From Cellulomonas taurus (GTDB taxonomy: Bacteria > Actinomycetota > Actinomycetes > Actinomycetales > Cellulomonadaceae), in assembly GCF_012931845.1 (NCBI RefSeq), contig NZ_CP051884.1, positions 1,178,001 through 1,242,000 of the forward strand: a DNA stretch of 64,000 bases, written 5' to 3'. This document shows, piece by piece, positions 17,592-26,591 of this stretch. The position numbers were made by a program, and so were the translations under genes. The notes under the pieces were generated by a model, which had not been told where the DNA came from, did not search any database, and worked only from the letters and a program-made list of their open reading frames with translations. Each line of letters starts with the position of its first letter. Position 1 is the stretch's first letter.

Positions 17592-18529
17592 ACCGTCGCC
17601 TCCTCGGCGGCCGCGAGCTGGGACCGGGACATCCGCCACTTCTTGCGGGTGGCCCGGGTCTGGGCGCGCAGCTTGGGGTTGATGATCTCGTCGATGGAGA
17701 AGTTGATCAGCGACAGCGCGGCCCCGAAGACCGCCAGCAGCAGACCCGGCGGCACGAACCACCACCAGGCGCCGAGCCGGAGCGCCAGTCCGTTCTGGGC
17801 GTAGAACAGCATCGTTCCCCAGGTGAAGGACCCGGTGGCGCCCAGTCCGAGGAAGGACAGCCCTGCCTCGCCGAGGATCGCCGCGATGATCGCCAGCACG
17901 ACCTGGGACGCCAGCAGCGGGATCAGGTTCGGCAGGATCTCGACCGCGAGGATCCGCCAGCGCTTCTCCCCGGCGACCCGGGCGGCCAGGACGTAGTCCC
18001 GGTTGCGCAGACTGAGCGTGTACCCACGCAGCACCCGCGCCGACCCGGCCCAGCTGGTGATCGCCAGCACGACGGCGATCAGCCAGATGCTCTTGTCCGG
18101 CACGTAGGAGCTGATCACGATCACCAGCGGCAGGCCGGGGATCACCAGCATCACGTTGCTGAACAGGCTGAAGCTCTCGTCCCACCACCCGCCGGCGAAG
18201 GTGCCGACGATGCCGAAGAACGCGCTGAGCACCAGGGTCAGCACGCCGACCACCAGACCGATGGTGAGCGAACCGCGGGTGGCGTGGGCGAGCTGGGCGA
18301 AGACGTCCTGCCCGGTCTGGGTGGTGCCGAGGACGTGCTCGCCGGACGGTCCGGTGAGCCCGATGTCGCGGACGGTGGAGGGATTGCCGACCAGCAGCGG
18401 GCCGAGCACGCCGAACAGGACGATCGCCCCGGCCAGCACGAGTCCGATGATCAGCTTCGGGGTGACGCGCAGGGTGACCCGCTTGCGGGTCTGGACGACC
18501 TGCTCCGGGGGTGCGGTGATGACAGCCAT
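17588..18529 (-). CDS. DppC-type ABC transporter permease
   Basis: A 313-aa permease with an N-terminal helix (LIIGLVLAGAIVLFGVLGPLL), a GxDxF-type extracellular stretch (LGTTQTGQDVFAQL), and five more hydrophobic segments. The cytoplasmic EAA-like loop sits at RDYVLAARVAGEKRWRIL. The DppC signature G(T)DxxGRD is changed to GTTQTGQD, which still fits the family. Its product pairs with the DppB-type gene 9 bp upstream, and its stop overlaps the first ATPase. The C-terminus is longer than usual (RAQTRATRKKWRMSRSQ), with a basic cytoplasmic tail. Confidence 0.92.
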
Positions 18530-18538
18530 GAGTCCTCC

Positions 18539-19531
18539 TCAGGTGCGCGCACGGGTGCGCGGGTCGATGAGGCCGTAGAGCAGGTCGACGATCAGGTTCG
18601 CGCCGAGCACGGACAGGGTGATCACCAGGAACACGCCCTGCATCAGGGCGTAGTCGTTGCTGTTCACCGCCATCAGCAGCGCCGATCCCACGCCGGGGTA
18701 GCTGAAGACCGCCTCGGTGACGATCGACCCGGCGACCACGAAGCCGAGGGAGATCGCGAAGCCGGACACCGAGGGCAGCACGGCGTTGCGGGCGGCGTAG
18801 GCCATCCGGATCCGGGCCGGGCGCAGCCCCTTCGCCTCGGCGGTGACGATGTAGTCCTCCGACAGGGTGGACACCATCATGTTGCGCATCCCGAGCATCC
18901 AGCCGCCGATGGAGCTGATCACGATGGTCAGCGCCGGCAGGGCACCGTGCTGGATCACCGAGCCGACGAATCCCCAGCTGAGTTCCGGTCCGGCGTAGGT
19001 CCAGACGTCGTAGCCGCCGTTCAGCGGGAAGACCGACCACACGCTGCCGAACAGGAAGAGCAGCAGCAGGGCCAGCCAGAAGTAGGGCACCGACTGCAGC
19101 ATCGTGGTGAACGGGATCAGGTTGTCCAGCCACGAGCCGCGCTTCCAGCCCGCGAAGGTGCCGAGCCCGACACCGATCACGAAGGACAGCACCGTCGACA
19201 GCCCGATCAGCCCCACCGTCCAGGGCAGGGTCTGGCCGATGATCTCGCCCACCCCGGCCGGGAAGTACGCCACCGAGGTGCCGAGGTCACCGGTGACCAG
19301 GGCGTGCAGGTAGTCGACGTACTGCTGCCACCAGGAGGCGGAGGAGTCGGCGCCGAGCAACGCCTCCACCGCCTCCCGGGTGGCCGGGCTGACCGGTCCC
19401 TTCGTCGCCAGTTTGGACAACATGATGTCCACCGGGTCGCCGGGCATCAGCCGCGGGATGACGAAGTTGATCGTCAGCGCCGCCCACAGTGCCACGGCGT
19501 AGAAGCCGAGTTTCTGCAGGAAGTAGCGCAC
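18539..19531 (-). CDS. DppB-type ABC transporter permease
   Basis: A 330-aa permease of the DppB/OppB family, typically 300-340 aa. It begins with MRYFLQKLGFYAVALWAALTI, the usual first helix, then INFVIPRLMPGDPVD, a DppB hallmark. Five further membrane spans and the loop YIVTAEAKGLRPARI (EAA-like) follow, ending near LLYGLIDPRTR. It lies 3 bp after the binding-protein gene and 9 bp before the DppC-type gene on the minus strand. With DppC it makes the channel of the operon's importer. Confidence 0.93.
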   Translation of the reverse strand: MRYFLQKLGFYAVALWAALTINFVIPRLMPGDPVDIMLSKLATKGPVSPATREAVEALLGADSSASWWQQYVDYLHALVTGDLGTSVAYFPAGVGEIIGQTLPWTVGLIGLSTVLSFVIGVGLGTFAGWKRGSWLDNLIPFTTMLQSVPYFWLALLLLFLFGSVWSVFPLNGGYDVWTYAGPELSWGFVGSVIQHGALPALTIVISSIGGWMLGMRNMMVSTLSEDYIVTAEAKGLRPARIRMAYAARNAVLPSVSGFAISLGFVVAGSIVTEAVFSYPGVGSALLMAVNSNDYALMQGVFLVITLSVLGANLIVDLLYGLIDPRTRART

Positions 19532-19534
19532 GGG

Positions 19535-21226
19535 TCACCCCACCGGCGTGATGGTCTTCAGCACCTGGCCGTTGTCCCAGGACTTCCAGGACGCGGGCAT
19601 GGCGTAGGTGTCCTCCGCCGTCGGCCAGCCGGTGGCGCGGGAGGTGTTGAACTCGGTGAGCATCGAGTTGGTGTAGATCGGGATGTACGGGAACTGCTCG
19701 GTGATCACGCTCTGGATCTGGGCGTAGGCCTCCTGCTGCACCGCCTCGTCGGAGGTGGAGCGGGCGGTCTCCAGCGCGGCGTCGACCGTCGGGTCGGAGA
19801 ACCGGGACGCGTTGCCCGCGGAGGCCGACTCACCCACCGGCACCGTGTTGTCCGTCGCGTAGAACTTGTTGTAGACGAAGTACGGGTTGCTGGACGCGCC
19901 CAGGCCGATCGAGTCGAGGGACAACTGGAAGGTGCCGCCGGTCTGCGCGGCGCTCCACTCGTTCCAGGACACCTGGCTGGGCTTGAGCTCGATGCCGACA
20001 TCCGCCAGCTGCTGGGTCATCGCGTCGTTCAGCGAGATGTAGTCCGACCAGCCGGTGACGGTCTGGATGGTCAGCGACAGCCGCTGGCCGTCCTTGCTGC
20101 GGATGCCGTCGGAGCCCGCGGTCCAGCCCGCGTCGTCGAGGATCTGCGCCGCGGTGTCGGTGTCGGCCGCCTGCGGGATCGACACCTGGTCGGGGTCGGC
20201 GATCCACTTCTTGTCCCGGTCCGGCAGCAGCATGGTGGGCGAGGCGGGGGCCGCGAAGCCGCCGCCGGCCAGGTTGTTCAGCTGGTCGCGGTTGAGCGCG
20301 TGGTAGATCGCCTGCCGCACCGCCGGGTCGGTCTGGGGTCCCTCGCAGCCGAGGTCGGCGTTGGCGCAGGCGACCATCACGGTGGTCAACGCCGGGGTGT
20401 TCACATAGGAGATGTCCTGGTTGCCCTTGATGATGTCCTCCAGCCCGGGCAGGAAGGCGCTCATCCAGTCCACGTCCCCGGCGACCAGCGAGGCGCTCGC
20501 GGCGTCGGCGTTGTCCAGGGAGACGTACCGGACCTGCTTCAGCTTCGGCTCGCCGCCCCAGTAGTCGGGGTTGGACTCCAGCACGTAGGACTGGGCGGAG
20601 AAGGACTTCACGGCGAAGGCGCCGGTGCCGACCGGGTCCGAGTTGACCTCGGTGGTCGGGTCGGCCACGTCCTTCCAGATGTGCTCGGGGACGATCGCCT
20701 GGTTGCCCAGCACCTGGGGCTCCTGCATGAAGGAGGTCTCCGGGAAGGTGAGCACGGCGGTGGTGTCGTCGGTGGCCTCGGCGGTGGCGGCGATGCCGCC
20801 GGTGTTCAGCGCCGGGGTCTGCTGGATCAGGTTGAAGGTGAAGGCCACGTCCTCGGCGGTGAAGGGCTCGCCGTCGGACCAGGTCACGTCGTCCCGGGTG
20901 GTGATGGTCAGCTGGGTGCCGTCGTCGTTCCAGGAGAAGTCGGTGGCCAGCAGCGGCTCGGGGTCCACGTCGGCGGCCAGGTTGTAGTAGTACAGCGGCT
21001 CGAAGATCACGCCGAGGGTGGGCTGCAACGCGGTGGTGGAGAACGGGTTGAAGTTCTCCGTGATGGTGCCGGTGGCGCCGTTGAAGATCGTGATCGACCC
21101 GTCGCCCCCGCCGGTGGAGCCGCCGCCGCCACCTCCGCCGCAGGCGGACAAGGCGAGTGTGGCGGCCGCGAGGGCTGCGGTGGCCGTGACGGCCCGGGTC
21201 GAGCGACTGAGCGTGTGCAGGAACAT
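19535..21226 (-). CDS. Peptide/oligosaccharide-type ABC solute-binding lipoprotein (family 5)
   Basis: A 563-aa extracellular solute-binding protein. It has a signal peptide with lipobox LSAC (~29-32), then a Gly/Ser linker, so it is anchored to the outer face of the membrane. The family-5 signature is visible (LATDFSWNDDGTQLTITTRDDVTWSDGEPFTAEDV), as are FAVKSF and the C-terminal LTEFNTSRATGW. Family-5 proteins bind peptides or, in some clades, beta-linked oligosaccharides. The linked beta-mannosidase, CE7 esterase and alpha-galactosidase favour manno-oligosaccharides here. It is the first gene of the operon, 45 bp from the palindromic operator shared with the divergent ROK regulator. Confidence 0.93.
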   Translation of the reverse strand: MFLHTLSRSTRAVTATAALAAATLALSACGGGGGGGSTGGGDGSITIFNGATGTITENFNPFSTTALQPTLGVIFEPLYYYNLAADVDPEPLLATDFSWNDDGTQLTITTRDDVTWSDGEPFTAEDVAFTFNLIQQTPALNTGGIAATAEATDDTTAVLTFPETSFMQEPQVLGNQAIVPEHIWKDVADPTTEVNSDPVGTGAFAVKSFSAQSYVLESNPDYWGGEPKLKQVRYVSLDNADAASASLVAGDVDWMSAFLPGLEDIIKGNQDISYVNTPALTTVMVACANADLGCEGPQTDPAVRQAIYHALNRDQLNNLAGGGFAAPASPTMLLPDRDKKWIADPDQVSIPQAADTDTAAQILDDAGWTAGSDGIRSKDGQRLSLTIQTVTGWSDYISLNDAMTQQLADVGIELKPSQVSWNEWSAAQTGGTFQLSLDSIGLGASSNPYFVYNKFYATDNTVPVGESASAGNASRFSDPTVDAALETARSTSDEAVQQEAYAQIQSVITEQFPYIPIYTNSMLTEFNTSRATGWPTAEDTYAMPASWKSWDNGQVLKTITPVG

Positions 21227-21270
21227 CGTTGGTCCTCTCCCGACAGTGGTGGGTGAGGAGATTCTTGCCC

Positions 21271-21284
21271 TACTAAATTTAGTA
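21271..21284. promoter_or_regulatory. Palindromic operator of the divergent ROK regulator / mannan operon
   Basis: TACTAAATTTAGTA is a perfect 14-bp palindrome and one of the few AT-rich spots in the region. On the plus strand it fills most of the 17-bp gap between a -35-like TTGCCC (21265-21270) and a -10-like CAAGAT (21288-21293), the latter 6 nt before the ROK ATG. On the minus strand a TTGACG (21292-21287) overlaps its edge. A regulator bound here would block both directions. ROK repressors commonly use such AT-rich palindromes, so self-regulation by the adjacent gene is likely. Confidence 0.75.
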
Positions 21285-21299
21285 CGTCAAGATACCCGC

Positions 21300-22559
21300 A
21301 TGTCACCGACGACACGGGCCAGGGTGCTGGACCAGCTCCGCGCCACCGGCACGCTCAGCCGGGTCGAGCTCGCCGACCGGACCGGCCTGACCGCCGCCAC
21401 CATCACCCATGCCGTCCGTGACCTGATCCGGGACGGGCTGGTGCACGAGGTGGGCCGGGCACGGTCGAACGGCGGGTCGCCGCGGCGACTGCTGGAGCTG
21501 GTCGCCGACGCCCGCTACGCCGTGGGGGTGCAGCTCGACCGGTGCCGGATCACCGTCGTGGTCACCGACTTCCTGGGTCGACGACTCGCCGGTGCCGTCC
21601 TGCCCGGGGTCGGGCGCGGTGAACCGGCAGCGACCCTGGCCACCCTGGCCGCCGAGGTGGAACAGGTGCTCACCGCGGCGGCGGCGCCCCGCGACCGCGT
21701 GCTCGGCGTCGGACTGGTCACCCACGGACCGCAGGACCGCCGCCGCGGCGTGATCCGCACCGCGCAGCCCACCCCGGCCTGGCGCGACTTCCCGCTGACC
21801 AGCACCCTGTCGGCGCTGCTCGGTCTGCCGGTGCTGCTGGAGAACGACGCCACCGCCGCCGCCGTGGGGGAGCAGTGGGCCGGGGACGCCGGGACCGACA
21901 CCTTCGGGGTGCTGTACCTCGCCAGCGGCATCGGCGGCGGGGTGATCCTCGCCGGGGACGTCTACGGCGACGCCGCCGCGAACGTGGTCGAGGTCGGGCA
22001 CATCCCGCTCGACCCGACCGGGACCGGTGCCTGCGGCTGCGGCAACATCGGCTGCACCGAACAGCTCGCGGGGCCCGCCGCCGTGGTCCGGGAGGCGATG
22101 GCGATGCCCGGTGTCGCCGACCGGCTGTCGCTCGGTGGGGACCGGGACCGGCTGCTGGACGACTTCGACGCGCTGGCCCGCGCCGCGCTGGACGGTGACC
22201 TGGCGATCCGACGGGTGCTCGACCGGGCCGCGGCGCACCTCGGAGCGGCGGCCGTCACCCTGATGAACCTCTTCGACCTGGACACCGTGGTGCTCGCCGG
22301 GCCGGGCTGCGCCGTGGCCGGTCCGCTGGTGCTGGCCGGGGCACGGCCGGTGGTCGAGCGCGGCGCGCTGGCCCGGTTGCTCCGGCCCGTGCACCTGCGG
22401 ATGTCGGTCGACCCGCAATCCGTGGCGGCCGTGGGCGGTGCACTGGTGGTGCTCCGGGGATCGCGGGGCGAGGCGCTGTCCACAGCCGGGGTGACGGGGG
22501 AGTCGTCCCCAGAACCGGTGGCGGGGGAGGTCTGGGGGGCGGGGGTGGTGCCAGCATGA
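21300..22559 (+). CDS. ROK-family transcriptional regulator (NagC/XylR type), mannan locus
   Basis: A 419-aa protein with an N-terminal winged helix-turn-helix (residues ~8-60: VLDQLRATGTLSRVELADRTGLTAATITHAV) and a C-terminal ROK sugar-sensing domain. The ROK motifs are intact: LLENDATAAAVGE, GIGGGVIL, VEVGHIPLD and a zinc-type CGCGNIGCTEQ. It should therefore sense a sugar or sugar phosphate. The ATG at 21300 is preferred because a -10-like box lies 6 nt upstream (leaderless) and the operator lies between the promoter elements. It is divergent from the importer/mannosidase operon and precedes the alpha-galactosidase, making it the likely local repressor. Confidence 0.9.
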   Translation: MSPTTRARVLDQLRATGTLSRVELADRTGLTAATITHAVRDLIRDGLVHEVGRARSNGGSPRRLLELVADARYAVGVQLDRCRITVVVTDFLGRRLAGAVLPGVGRGEPAATLATLAAEVEQVLTAAAAPRDRVLGVGLVTHGPQDRRRGVIRTAQPTPAWRDFPLTSTLSALLGLPVLLENDATAAAVGEQWAGDAGTDTFGVLYLASGIGGGVILAGDVYGDAAANVVEVGHIPLDPTGTGACGCGNIGCTEQLAGPAAVVREAMAMPGVADRLSLGGDRDRLLDDFDALARAALDGDLAIRRVLDRAAAHLGAAAVTLMNLFDLDTVVLAGPGCAVAGPLVLAGARPVVERGALARLLRPVHLRMSVDPQSVAAVGGALVVLRGSRGEALSTAGVTGESSPEPVAGEVWGAGVVPA

Positions 22560-22668
22560 AACGGGGCGGCTGGCCTGCCTGCTTGCCCGACCCGCCTGCG
22601 TTGCCCGACCTGACCGTACGTCCCGATCCGACCGCATATCCCGACCCGACCACGCTGGGAGCCGTCTC

Positions 22669-24840
22669 GTGAGTGCCACCCCCGCCCGCCCGCACCCCAC
22701 CGCCCCGGTGCTGCTCCGCCGCGACGGCGTGGCGCTGCTCCTGGACCCGCAGCCCGAGGGTCTGCCCGCCGTCCTGCACTGGGGCGCCGACCCGGGCGAG
22801 CTGTGCGACGCCGACCTGCGGGCCTGGCGGGACGCGGTGGGTCGACAGTCGCCGCCGCGCACCCTGGACGCCGCCTGGCAGGTCAACCTGCTGCCCCAGG
22901 AACAGGACGGCTGGGCCGGACGCCCCGGTGCGCAGCTGATCCGGGACGGGGTGCCGCTCAGCCCGCGGTGGTCCGAGGTGCTGATCGAGTCCGAGGGGCC
23001 CGAGGCCGCCGTGGTGCATGCCGTCGCCGACGAGCTCCGCCTGCGCATCGAGCTCGGCATCCGACCCGGCGGGCTGCTCACCCTGCGACACCGGCTCGCC
23101 CTGACTCCCGGCGCCGACGCACCGGTGGAGATCGGGTGGCTGGAACCGACCCTCCCGGTCCCCGCCCGCGCTCAGCAGCTCACCTCCTTCACCGGCCGCT
23201 GGACCCGGGAGAAGACACCGGTCACCGGCACCCTGCCCGCCGGGTCCGTGGTCCGTCAGAGCCGCCGGGGCAGGCCCGGGCACGACCACCCGTGGCTGGC
23301 GGCGCTGAGCGTCGAACCGCCGCGCTCCCGCACCGGGGAGGTCTGGGCGGTGCACCTCGGCTGGCCCGGCGACGCCAGCCTCCGCACCGACAACGGCCCG
23401 GAGTTCCCGACGTTGCTCGGTGCCGGCGAGCTGCTGCGACCGGGCGAGCTGGTCCTGCGACCCGGCCAGGCGTACACCACCCCGACCGGCTACTTCGCGT
23501 GGTCCGACCAGGGACTGGACGGCCTCAGCGCCCGGTTCCACCGCCATCTGCGCAGCCGACCGCAGCACCCGCGGCGGCCGCGACCCCTGGTGCTGAACAC
23601 CTGGGAGGCCGTCTACTTCGACCACGACCCCGCCACCGTCATGCGCCTCGCCGACCGAGCGGCGGAGATCGGCGTCGAACGATTCGTGCTGGACGACGGC
23701 TGGTTCCCGGCCCGCCGCGACGACACCCGGGGGCTGGGCGACTGGACCGTCGACCGTGCCGTCTGGCCGGAGGGCCTGCGGCCGCTGGCCGACCACGTGC
23801 GCGACCTCGGGATGGAGTTCGGGCTCTGGGTCGAACCGGAGATGATCAACCTCGACTCCGACCTGGCCCGGGCGCATCCCGACTGGTTGCTGCACGACCC
23901 GGCGGCGGTGCCCGAACCCGACGGACTGTCCTGGCGTCGCCAGTGGGTGCTCGACGTCGCCCGCCCCGAGGCCTACCGCTACCTGTTCGACAGCCTGTCG
24001 GCGCTGGTCGGCGAACTGGGCATCGCGTTCCTCAAGTGGGACCACAACCGCGACCTCGTCGACGCCCGGCACGACGGCCGCCCCGGCGTGCACGCCCAGA
24101 CCGAGGCCGTGCTGCGCCTGATCGGCGAACTGAAGGCCGCCCACCCCGGGCTGGAGATCGAGTCCTGCTCCTCCGGCGGTGCCCGCAGCGACCTCGGCAT
24201 CCTGGAGGTCACCGACCGGGTGTGGGCATCGGACTCCAACGACGCCGTCGAACGCCAGGACATCCAACGCTGGACCGGCCTGCTGCTGCCCCCGGAACTG
24301 GTCGGCAGTCACGTCGGCCCGCCCACCGCGCACTCCTCCGGCCGCACCGTCGACCTGTCCTACCGGCTCGCCACCGCACTGATCGGATCGGCGGGCTTCG
24401 AATGGGACATCACCACCTGCCCGCCCGAGGAGGTGGACACCCTGCGCCGGTTCGGCGCCCTGTACCGCGAACTCCGGGACACGCTGCACCACGGCGAGCT
24501 GGTGCACGGCGACCTGCACGACCCGGCCTGGCGGCTCACCGGCACCGTGCTGCCCGACCAAGGGGTGTACGTCCTGGCCACCGTCGCCAGCCTCGCCGAC
24601 TCCCGCCCGGAGCCCATCCGGCTGCCCGGCCTCGACCCCGACCGCCGCTACCGGCTGCGGGTCCGCGACGAGGTCGGCACGCCGCGCTGGACCCCCGGCA
24701 CCCCGCCGTGGATCGCGGTGGGCGAGATCACGCTGCCGGGGCGGATGCTGACCGAGGTGGGGGTGCAGGTGCCGTGCCTGTGGCCGGTGCAGGCCCTGGT
24801 GCTGGACGCGGTGGCGGTGGACGGGCCAGCGGCCCTGTGA
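22669..24840 (+). CDS. GH36 alpha-galactosidase
   Basis: A 723-aa glycoside hydrolase family 36 enzyme, typical length. An N-terminal beta-sandwich domain (to ~280) is followed by the TIM barrel starting LNTWEAVYFDHD, with the family signature FVLDDGWFPARRDD (~342) and WVEPEMIN. The nucleophile Asp is in FLKWDHNRDLVD (~457), and the acid/base Asp in VWASDSNDAVERQ (~520); CSSGGARSD matches the substrate-binding Cys loop. The enzyme removes alpha-galactosyl side groups from galactomannan or raffinose-type sugars. The GTG has a GGGAG site. Its position downstream of the ROK gene and opposite the beta-mannosidase operon suggests galactomannan breakdown. Confidence 0.94.
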   Translation: MSATPARPHPTAPVLLRRDGVALLLDPQPEGLPAVLHWGADPGELCDADLRAWRDAVGRQSPPRTLDAAWQVNLLPQEQDGWAGRPGAQLIRDGVPLSPRWSEVLIESEGPEAAVVHAVADELRLRIELGIRPGGLLTLRHRLALTPGADAPVEIGWLEPTLPVPARAQQLTSFTGRWTREKTPVTGTLPAGSVVRQSRRGRPGHDHPWLAALSVEPPRSRTGEVWAVHLGWPGDASLRTDNGPEFPTLLGAGELLRPGELVLRPGQAYTTPTGYFAWSDQGLDGLSARFHRHLRSRPQHPRRPRPLVLNTWEAVYFDHDPATVMRLADRAAEIGVERFVLDDGWFPARRDDTRGLGDWTVDRAVWPEGLRPLADHVRDLGMEFGLWVEPEMINLDSDLARAHPDWLLHDPAAVPEPDGLSWRRQWVLDVARPEAYRYLFDSLSALVGELGIAFLKWDHNRDLVDARHDGRPGVHAQTEAVLRLIGELKAAHPGLEIESCSSGGARSDLGILEVTDRVWASDSNDAVERQDIQRWTGLLLPPELVGSHVGPPTAHSSGRTVDLSYRLATALIGSAGFEWDITTCPPEEVDTLRRFGALYRELRDTLHHGELVHGDLHDPAWRLTGTVLPDQGVYVLATVASLADSRPEPIRLPGLDPDRRYRLRVRDEVGTPRWTPGTPPWIAVGEITLPGRMLTEVGVQVPCLWPVQALVLDAVAVDGPAAL

Positions 24841-25370
24841 CGACGGCCCACGATGGACCGGGGCCGCGGATCGCGCTACGCGCTCACGATGACATCCCTG
24901 CGCACACCGAGATGCTCATGCACATGGGCGCTGGGGACCCGGATTCCATGCTCGACACGATCCTGCGCACGGTGGACGACTACGCCGAGGTGGCCCGACA
25001 CCTCGGCGTAGCGCAGCCGGGCCTGTGCGCGGTGAGCGTGTTCGCTCTGATCCGCGGTGTCACCCACGGTGACGTCTTCGACGCGATGCCCCAGAGACAA
25101 TTCGGCGAGGCCAGCTACGGCGAGGTGCGGTCGGTCTTTCCCGTGCTGCCCACGACGATCCTGGATCCGGCCGTGCCGCAACCGGTGCGCGACCTGCAAT
25201 CGGTGCACTTCGACGTCGTGCTGCCGCCACCGCCCGCGTTGATCGGGCGCCGCGCGCCGGTGGCCGACATGACAACCGTCGACCGAGCCGACCTCCGGGC
25301 GGCCCTCCGACCTGACCTGATGACGCTGATCGACCTGTTCGCGCCGCGTTACCGGAAGTACCATGGCTGA
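24837..25370 (+). CDS. Hypothetical protein
   Basis: A 177-aa soluble protein with no signal peptide or membrane helix, whose family I do not recognise. The GTG at 24837 overlaps the alpha-galactosidase stop; an in-frame ATG further in (24912, LMHMGAGDPDS) is an alternative start and would remove 25 residues of poorly structured sequence. The sequence mixes helices (LDTILRTVDDYAEVARHLGVAQ) with a proline-rich part (LPPPPALIGRRAP) and ends in a basic tail (LFAPRYRKYHG). Despite the overlap, no carbohydrate function can be assigned. A second small gene follows closely, and the two may form a unit. Confidence 0.6.
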   Translation: MTTAHDGPGPRIALRAHDDIPAHTEMLMHMGAGDPDSMLDTILRTVDDYAEVARHLGVAQPGLCAVSVFALIRGVTHGDVFDAMPQRQFGEASYGEVRSVFPVLPTTILDPAVPQPVRDLQSVHFDVVLPPPPALIGRRAPVADMTTVDRADLRAALRPDLMTLIDLFAPRYRKYHG

Positions 25371-25401
25371 GCACTGTCATCACGGGAGGGGAGCCGCGCC
25401 G

Positions 25402-25626
25402 ATGAGCATCGAGGCGCTACGCAGGGTGACGGTCGACTTCACGCGGTTCGGTCACGGGAGGACCGTCAGCACGCGGCTGTTCCCCGAGGAGCGCGCCCAG
25501 ATCGAGGTCGGAACGCACGTGATCGTCCAAGGTGACGACGTGGAGCCGCGCGAGGCGGTCGTGACGTCTGTCCACCCTGACGGTCGCACGGTGGACCTGC
25601 AGCTGCTGGATCCTGCTGTCGTCTGA
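25402..25626 (+). CDS. Small hypothetical protein
   Basis: A 74-aa protein starting SIEALRRVTVDFTRFGHGRT. The ATG at 25402 has a strong ribosome site (GGAGGGGA about 9 nt upstream), which makes this start better than an upstream in-frame ATG at 25363 that would overlap the preceding gene by 8 bp. The sequence is predicted mostly beta (VTVDFTRF, THVIVQGDDVEPREAVVTSV, RTVDLQLLDPAVV), compatible with a small barrel. No family is recognised. It follows the 177-aa hypothetical on the same strand, so co-transcription is likely. Confidence 0.65.
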   Translation: MSIEALRRVTVDFTRFGHGRTVSTRLFPEERAQIEVGTHVIVQGDDVEPREAVVTSVHPDGRTVDLQLLDPAVV

Positions 25627-25668
25627 CGCCCGGGCACTGTCGTCCGACCCCCGGGACCGGGCGCGTAG

Positions 25669-26532
25669 CTATCCGGCCACCAGCACCGGCGCGGCCCCGG
25701 TCGACCCGCGCACCACCACCCGCACCTGCGGCGCCCGCCCCGGTCGCGGCACCCGGCCGGCGGCGGTGTCCAGCAGCGCCGCGGCGCTCGCGGCGCCCAG
25801 GTCGTGCACGTCCCGGCTCACCACCGACAGCGCGGGTTCGGCGAGCCGGCACAGGTCGGAGTCGTCCCAGGCGAGCAGTGACAGATCCTCCGGCACGCGG
25901 AGCCCGAGTTCGGCCGCCACCCCGAGGCCGGCGACCGCCATCACGTCGTTGTCGTAGACGATCGCGGTCGGCCGGTCGTCACCGGCGAGCAGGGAGCGGG
26001 TCGCCGCCGCCCCGCTGGCAGCGCCGTAGTCGCCGGTCAGCACGGTGCCGGTCAGTCCGGAGTCCCGCAGCGCGCGATGGAAGCTCGCGGTCCGGGCGCG
26101 GGTGTGCAGGAATCGCTCGGGGCCGCACACCCGGCCGATCCGGCGATGCCCGAGTCCGATCAGGTAGTCCAGCGCGATCCGCATCGCCGCGCCGTTGTCG
26201 TAGTCGTCGACCACCGGCAGCCCCCAGGCGGGGTCGCCGCCGAGCAGCACCACCGGCAGCCCCTCCCGGGCGCAGGCGGCGGCGCGGTCGTCGCCGTCGG
26301 TCAGGTCGGTCACCAGCACCGCGTCCACCAGGCGCTGATCGGCCCAGCGGCGGTACAGGGCGACCTCGGCGGCCCGGTCGTCGGCGGTCACCAGCAGCAC
26401 GGCACCACCGCGCGGGTCGAGGTGTTCCTCCACCCCGGCCAGCAGATCCCGGTAGAACGGGGTCAGCGGACCGTCGCCCGGGCCCTCGGTCAGCACCAAG
26501 CCGAACCGCAGACGGTCGCCATCGCTCGTCAT
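25669..26532 (-). CDS. LacI-type sugar-sensor domain protein lacking the DNA-binding domain
   Basis: A 287-aa protein made only of the periplasmic-binding-like effector domain of LacI/GalR regulators: RLRFGLVLTEGPG, FYRDLLAGVEE, VDAVLVTDL, LGHRRIGRVCGPE, RPTAIVYDNDVMAVAGLGVAAELG, RVPEDLSLLAWDDSD and LAEPALSVVSRDV all match. The family's N-terminal ~55-residue helix-turn-helix is absent: the frame opens directly at the first strand, and the upstream 59 bp leave no room for it. There is no signal peptide, so it is not a secreted binding protein. It is divergent from a ROK regulator, with a palindrome in the shared region. A ligand-sensing partner of that ROK protein is one possibility. Confidence 0.82.
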   Translation of the reverse strand: MTSDGDRLRFGLVLTEGPGDGPLTPFYRDLLAGVEEHLDPRGGAVLLVTADDRAAEVALYRRWADQRLVDAVLVTDLTDGDDRAAACAREGLPVVLLGGDPAWGLPVVDDYDNGAAMRIALDYLIGLGHRRIGRVCGPERFLHTRARTASFHRALRDSGLTGTVLTGDYGAASGAAATRSLLAGDDRPTAIVYDNDVMAVAGLGVAAELGLRVPEDLSLLAWDDSDLCRLAEPALSVVSRDVHDLGAASAAALLDTAAGRVPRPGRAPQVRVVVRGSTGAAPVLVAG

Positions 26533-26558
26533 GGGGGTGAGTATGGCGCGGCCAGCCT

Positions 26559-26572
26559 GATCTGGACAGATC
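26559..26572. promoter_or_regulatory. Palindrome between the HTH-less LacI sensor and the ROK gene
   Basis: GATCTG (26559-26564) and CAGATC (26567-26572) form a perfect inverted repeat with a 2-bp spacer. An outer pair GTATGGC (26541-26547) and GCCATAC (26577-26583) flanks it. A -10-like CATACT (26579-26584) lies 7 nt before the ROK ATG, so the site probably overlaps the promoter of a leaderless ROK mRNA. Confidence 0.6.
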
Positions 26573-26591
26573 GACGGCCATACTGGTCCCC

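Noticed and set aside
18284..21256. 990-codon plus-strand frame over the ABC importer genes
   Set aside because: Shadow frame; the minus-strand permease and binding-protein genes have full family signatures and tight operon spacing.
21018..21299. N-terminal extension of the first ROK regulator
   Set aside because: The open frame continues upstream but crosses the operator and the binding-protein gene; the leaderless ATG at 21300 fits the HTH position.
22575..22660. Tandem repeat before the alpha-galactosidase
   Set aside because: Words such as TGCCCGACC and TCCCGACCCGACC recur with uneven spacing of 17-20 bp; too degenerate to call as a repeat feature.
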